Assembly (NCBI RefSeq): GCF_008764295.1
Contig: NZ_VTQX01000012.1
Span: 1 to 64,000, forward strand
Direction of reading: 5' to 3'
Source of the DNA: Bacillus methanolicus
Lineage (GTDB): Bacteria > Bacillota > Bacilli > Bacillales > Cytobacillaceae
DNA length: 64,000 nucleotides
The notes under the pieces were generated by a model. The model searched no databases, was not told the origin of the DNA, and worked only from the letters and a program-made list of their open reading frames with translations. Below, in pieces: positions 62,088 to 64,000 of this stretch. The translations under genes and the position numbers were made by a program. Positions within the stretch are counted from its first letter, which is position 1, and each line of letters begins with the position of its first letter.

Positions 62088-62118
62088 AAAGGGATGGAAT
62101 TGCTCAATTCCACCCTTT
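62088..62118 (-). other. Hairpin between hrcA and grpE
   Basis: CAATTCCA pairs with TGGAATTG, extended past one bulged base by CCC/GGG and TTT/AAA; 14 bp in all. No T-run. In B. subtilis the dnaK operon mRNA is processed in this spacer, separating short-lived hrcA from stable grpE-dnaK; the position here suggests the same. Confidence 0.65.
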
Positions 62119-62134
62119 ATCAATATTTCCAGCA

Positions 62135-63166
62135 CTACTTACTTTGATACAGCTTTGTTAGCACTGTCGATAAATCGTTGCTAAAAAATTTTAATAAACT
62201 TATAACTCTTGAATATTCCATTCGAGTTGGCCCTAAAATCGCAATCGTACCTAATTGTTCAGTTCCAATCGAATAAGTGGCGGTAATTAAGCTGCAATCA
62301 TCCATGGCAGAATTGCCATTTTCCTTCCCAATTTTAACATTAATACCAGAAGGATTTTTTCGAATGATATCATACATATCATCCTCATGTTCAATCATTG
62401 TCAACAGGTTTTTCACTTTACTAATGTCATGAAATTCCGGTTGACTGAGCATGTTTGTTTTACCACCAAAAAACAATTTTTCATTTGTAGGAATTTTCAA
62501 CGTTTCTACCAGAGAAGAAAACATCGAATCATAGCTGCGAATATGCTGGCGCAACACAAGTGCTACTTCCTTGTAGATCTTTCCGTTTAACTCTTCAAGC
62601 GGGACACCTGTAAGCCGTTCATTCAAAATATTGACAAGCTTTTCAATATCACTTGAATCAATTCCATTCGGTAGATGAAACATCTTATTTTCTACATGCC
62701 CTGTATCTGTAACAATAATGGCAATCGCTGTTTCATCATTCAAAGGGACAATTTGAATTTTCTTTAGCTTGTTCTCCCTCACAGCAGGACCAAGAACTAT
62801 AGCAGTATAATTCGTTAACTCTGATAAAATTTGTGCAGATCTTTGGACGATTTTCTCTAGCTCGTATATTCTTTCCGTAAAAATCGAACGAACAGAGTTC
62901 ACATCTTTTGTATCAAGTTTTTGTGGCGATAGTAAATGATCTACGTAAAATCTATACCCTTTCTCGGATGGAATTCTCCCCGATGAGGTGTGTGTTTTTT
63001 CCAGAAAACCGAGTTCTTCTAAATCTGCCATCTCGTTTCGAATTGTAGCCGAACTAAACTGTATTTCTTCTTTCTTCGACAAGCTTCTCGAACCAACTGG
63101 TTGAGCAGACCGAATAAAATCATCAACAATCACTTGGAAAATTAACAATTGACGATCTGTTAACAC
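62135..63166 (-). CDS. hrcA: HrcA, heat-shock repressor
   Basis: 343 residues. N-terminal winged helix ([18 protein letters not shown], then [20 protein letters not shown]), then a GAF-like dimer domain. HrcA, folded by GroEL, binds CIRCE and represses the dnaK and groE operons; the CIRCE site is 15 bases before its own GTG start at 63166 (ribosome binding site GAGGTGAT), so it is autoregulated. Confidence 0.97.
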   Translation of the reverse strand: MLTDRQLLIFQVIVDDFIRSAQPVGSRSLSKKEEIQFSSATIRNEMADLEELGFLEKTHTSSGRIPSEKGYRFYVDHLLSPQKLDTKDVNSVRSIFTERIYELEKIVQRSAQILSELTNYTAIVLGPAVRENKLKKIQIVPLNDETAIAIIVTDTGHVENKMFHLPNGIDSSDIEKLVNILNERLTGVPLEELNGKIYKEVALVLRQHIRSYDSMFSSLVETLKIPTNEKLFFGGKTNMLSQPEFHDISKVKNLLTMIEHEDDMYDIIRKNPSGINVKIGKENGNSAMDDCSLITATYSIGTEQLGTIAILGPTRMEYSRVISLLKFFSNDLSTVLTKLYQSK

Positions 63167-63181
63167 TTTATATCACCTCTG

Positions 63182-63208
63182 TTAGCACTCCTTTATATCG
63201 AGTGCTAA
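63182..63208 (-). promoter_or_regulatory. CIRCE operator
   Basis: TTAGCACTC, nine bases, GAGTGCTAA: the CIRCE consensus without a mismatch. It overlaps the transcript start and 5' leader of hrcA. Confidence 0.97.
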
Positions 63209-63220
63209 ATCTATTATTAA

Positions 63221-63248
63221 ATTATCAAATATCAGGGGATCGTGTCAA
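63221..63248 (-). promoter_or_regulatory. SigA-type promoter of hrcA-grpE-dnaK
   Basis: TTGACA at 63248-63243, 16-bp spacer, GATAAT at 63226-63221. Start should fall at about 63214, just before CIRCE, so HrcA binding blocks it. Confidence 0.8.
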
Positions 63249-63315
63249 TCATTTAAGCTTTTTTATTCAGTCTGGATTCCATCTCCATTCCTTATTCAAA
63301 AAAGCTCTCATCGCG

Positions 63316-64000
63316 TTACTGGACTACGCCTAAAAACGATTGAAACACTTCGTTTCCAAGAAATCTACCCTTCTTGGTTAATCTTATATGATTATTTTCT
63401 TCGCAAATTAAATCCTTTTTCCTTAAATTCGATAATTCGTCCGCAAATAAATCAAGTGGAGAAACTCCATACCTTTCAATAAATCTGCCAATCGATACTC
63501 CTTCATTCTTCCTTAATCCAAGAAACATTTCTTCTTCCATTTGCTCTGCCTTTGTCGGCTTGTTTTCTTCAAAAACAGGAAGTTCCCCATGTTCAAGTGG
63601 GTCCATATACTTTTTTAAGGGACCAAAATTTGAGCGCCGCAACCCCTTAACATAAGAGTGGGCACCAGCTCCAAAACCATAATATTCATGATTGTTCCAA
63701 TATGTTAAATTATGCCTACTTTCATAGCCAGGAATTGCAAAATTACTAATTTCATACTGCTGGTAGCCATGCTTGTCCATTTGTTCGATCAGTTCCTCAT
63801 ACATGGCAGCTTCAGCATCCTCTCCCGGCAAAGGAAGACGGCCCTTTCTCATTAAATTATAGAAAACCGTCTTCGGTTCAATGATTAACGAATAGCCAGA
63901 ATAATGCTGAATGTCTAATGAAAACGAGGTAGCAAGCGTTTCTCTAAAATCAGCCAAAGTTTGGTCAGGTAGGCTATAAATAAGATCGACACTGATGTTT
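63316..64000 (-). CDS. hemW: HemW, heme chaperone / radical-SAM protein (5' end outside window)
   Basis: The open frame continues to the edge (codons before 63957 read ISVDLIYSLPDQT), so it is the C-terminal part, about 227 residues, of a protein near 380 long. QYEISNFAIPGYESRHNLTYW, GFGAGAHSYVKG, MFLGLRKNEGVS and the HemN C-terminal domain identify the HemW/HemN-like family (B. subtilis YqeR). The radical-SAM cysteines lie beyond the window. HemW delivers heme; older annotations as coproporphyrinogen oxidase are doubtful. It precedes hrcA as in B. subtilis. Confidence 0.92.
   Translation of the reverse strand, partial: NISVDLIYSLPDQTLADFRETLATSFSLDIQHYSGYSLIIEPKTVFYNLMRKGRLPLPGEDAEAAMYEELIEQMDKHGYQQYEISNFAIPGYESRHNLTYWNNHEYYGFGAGAHSYVKGLRRSNFGPLKKYMDPLEHGELPVFEENKPTKAEQMEEEMFLGLRKNEGVSIGRFIERYGVSPLDLFADELSNLRKKDLICEENNHIRLTKKGRFLGNEVFQSFLGVVQ

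Overview
This window is a continuous stretch of core chromosome from a Bacillaceae bacterium: AT-rich, with strong AGGAGG-type ribosome binding sites, frequent TTG and GTG starts, and many rho-independent terminators. Read along the minus strand from base 64000 to base 1, gene order follows the well-known Bacillus subtilis yqe/yqf/yqg region: hemW, hrcA-grpE-dnaK, dnaJ-prmA-rsmE-mtaB, deoC, rpsU-yqeY, yqeZ-floA, yqfC-yqfD-phoH, pgpH-ybeY-dgkA, cdd-era-yqzL-recO, glyQS, ccpN-ppdkR, yqxD, dnaG-sigA, cccA, trmK-yqfO, cshB-nfo, zur, yqgC, sodA, yqgE, pbpA and pst. Genes on the plus strand are few: fnr, yqgB, yqfZ-ispG, yqfW, yqfT, yqfQ, ispH and yqeW. Differences from B. subtilis (phoU after a single pstB, znuBC beside zur, an acyl-CoA dehydrogenase between cccA and sigA, an extra phosphate symporter, fnr beside sodA) point to another genus of the family; I cannot name the species.

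Layout. Bases 1-1000 are repeat-rich and carry no intact gene: a gene end, a 52-bp tandem array of perfect palindromes, a probable piece of a dispersed Bacillus repeat, and the tail of an IS1182-type transposase. Bases 1-5.7 kb hold the phosphate-starvation operon pstS-C-A-B-phoU behind a six-site Pho box. Bases 5.9-15 kb hold cell-wall (pbpA), superoxide defence (sodA), oxygen sensing (fnr) and phosphate symport functions. Bases 15-25.4 kb hold isoprenoid synthesis (ispG, ispH), zinc uptake and its regulator (zur-znuBC), DNA repair (nfo) and a cold-type RNA helicase (cshB). Bases 25.5-33.7 kb hold trmK, cytochrome c550, acyl-CoA dehydrogenase and the macromolecular synthesis genes sigA and dnaG. 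Bases 34-43.6 kb hold carbon control (ccpN, ppdkR), glycyl-tRNA synthetase with its T-box, recO/era/cdd and lipid kinase genes. Bases 43.6-53.7 kb hold cyclic-di-AMP turnover (pgpH), phoH, sporulation genes (yqfC, yqfD), the FloA/NfeD membrane domain proteins, rpsU and yqeW. Bases 53.8-64 kb hold deoC, the tRNA/rRNA/ribosome methylation genes and the heat-shock operon under CIRCE control.

No tRNA, rRNA, CRISPR array, prophage or intact insertion sequence was seen. Almost every gene is an ordinary housekeeping gene; the unusual material is non-coding. The best candidates are the palindrome array at 185-616, whose 52-bp period is close to five helical turns; a 43-bp direct repeat that shares the dnaK stop codon; and a 21-bp terminator hairpin that contains the ribosome binding site of yqfC.
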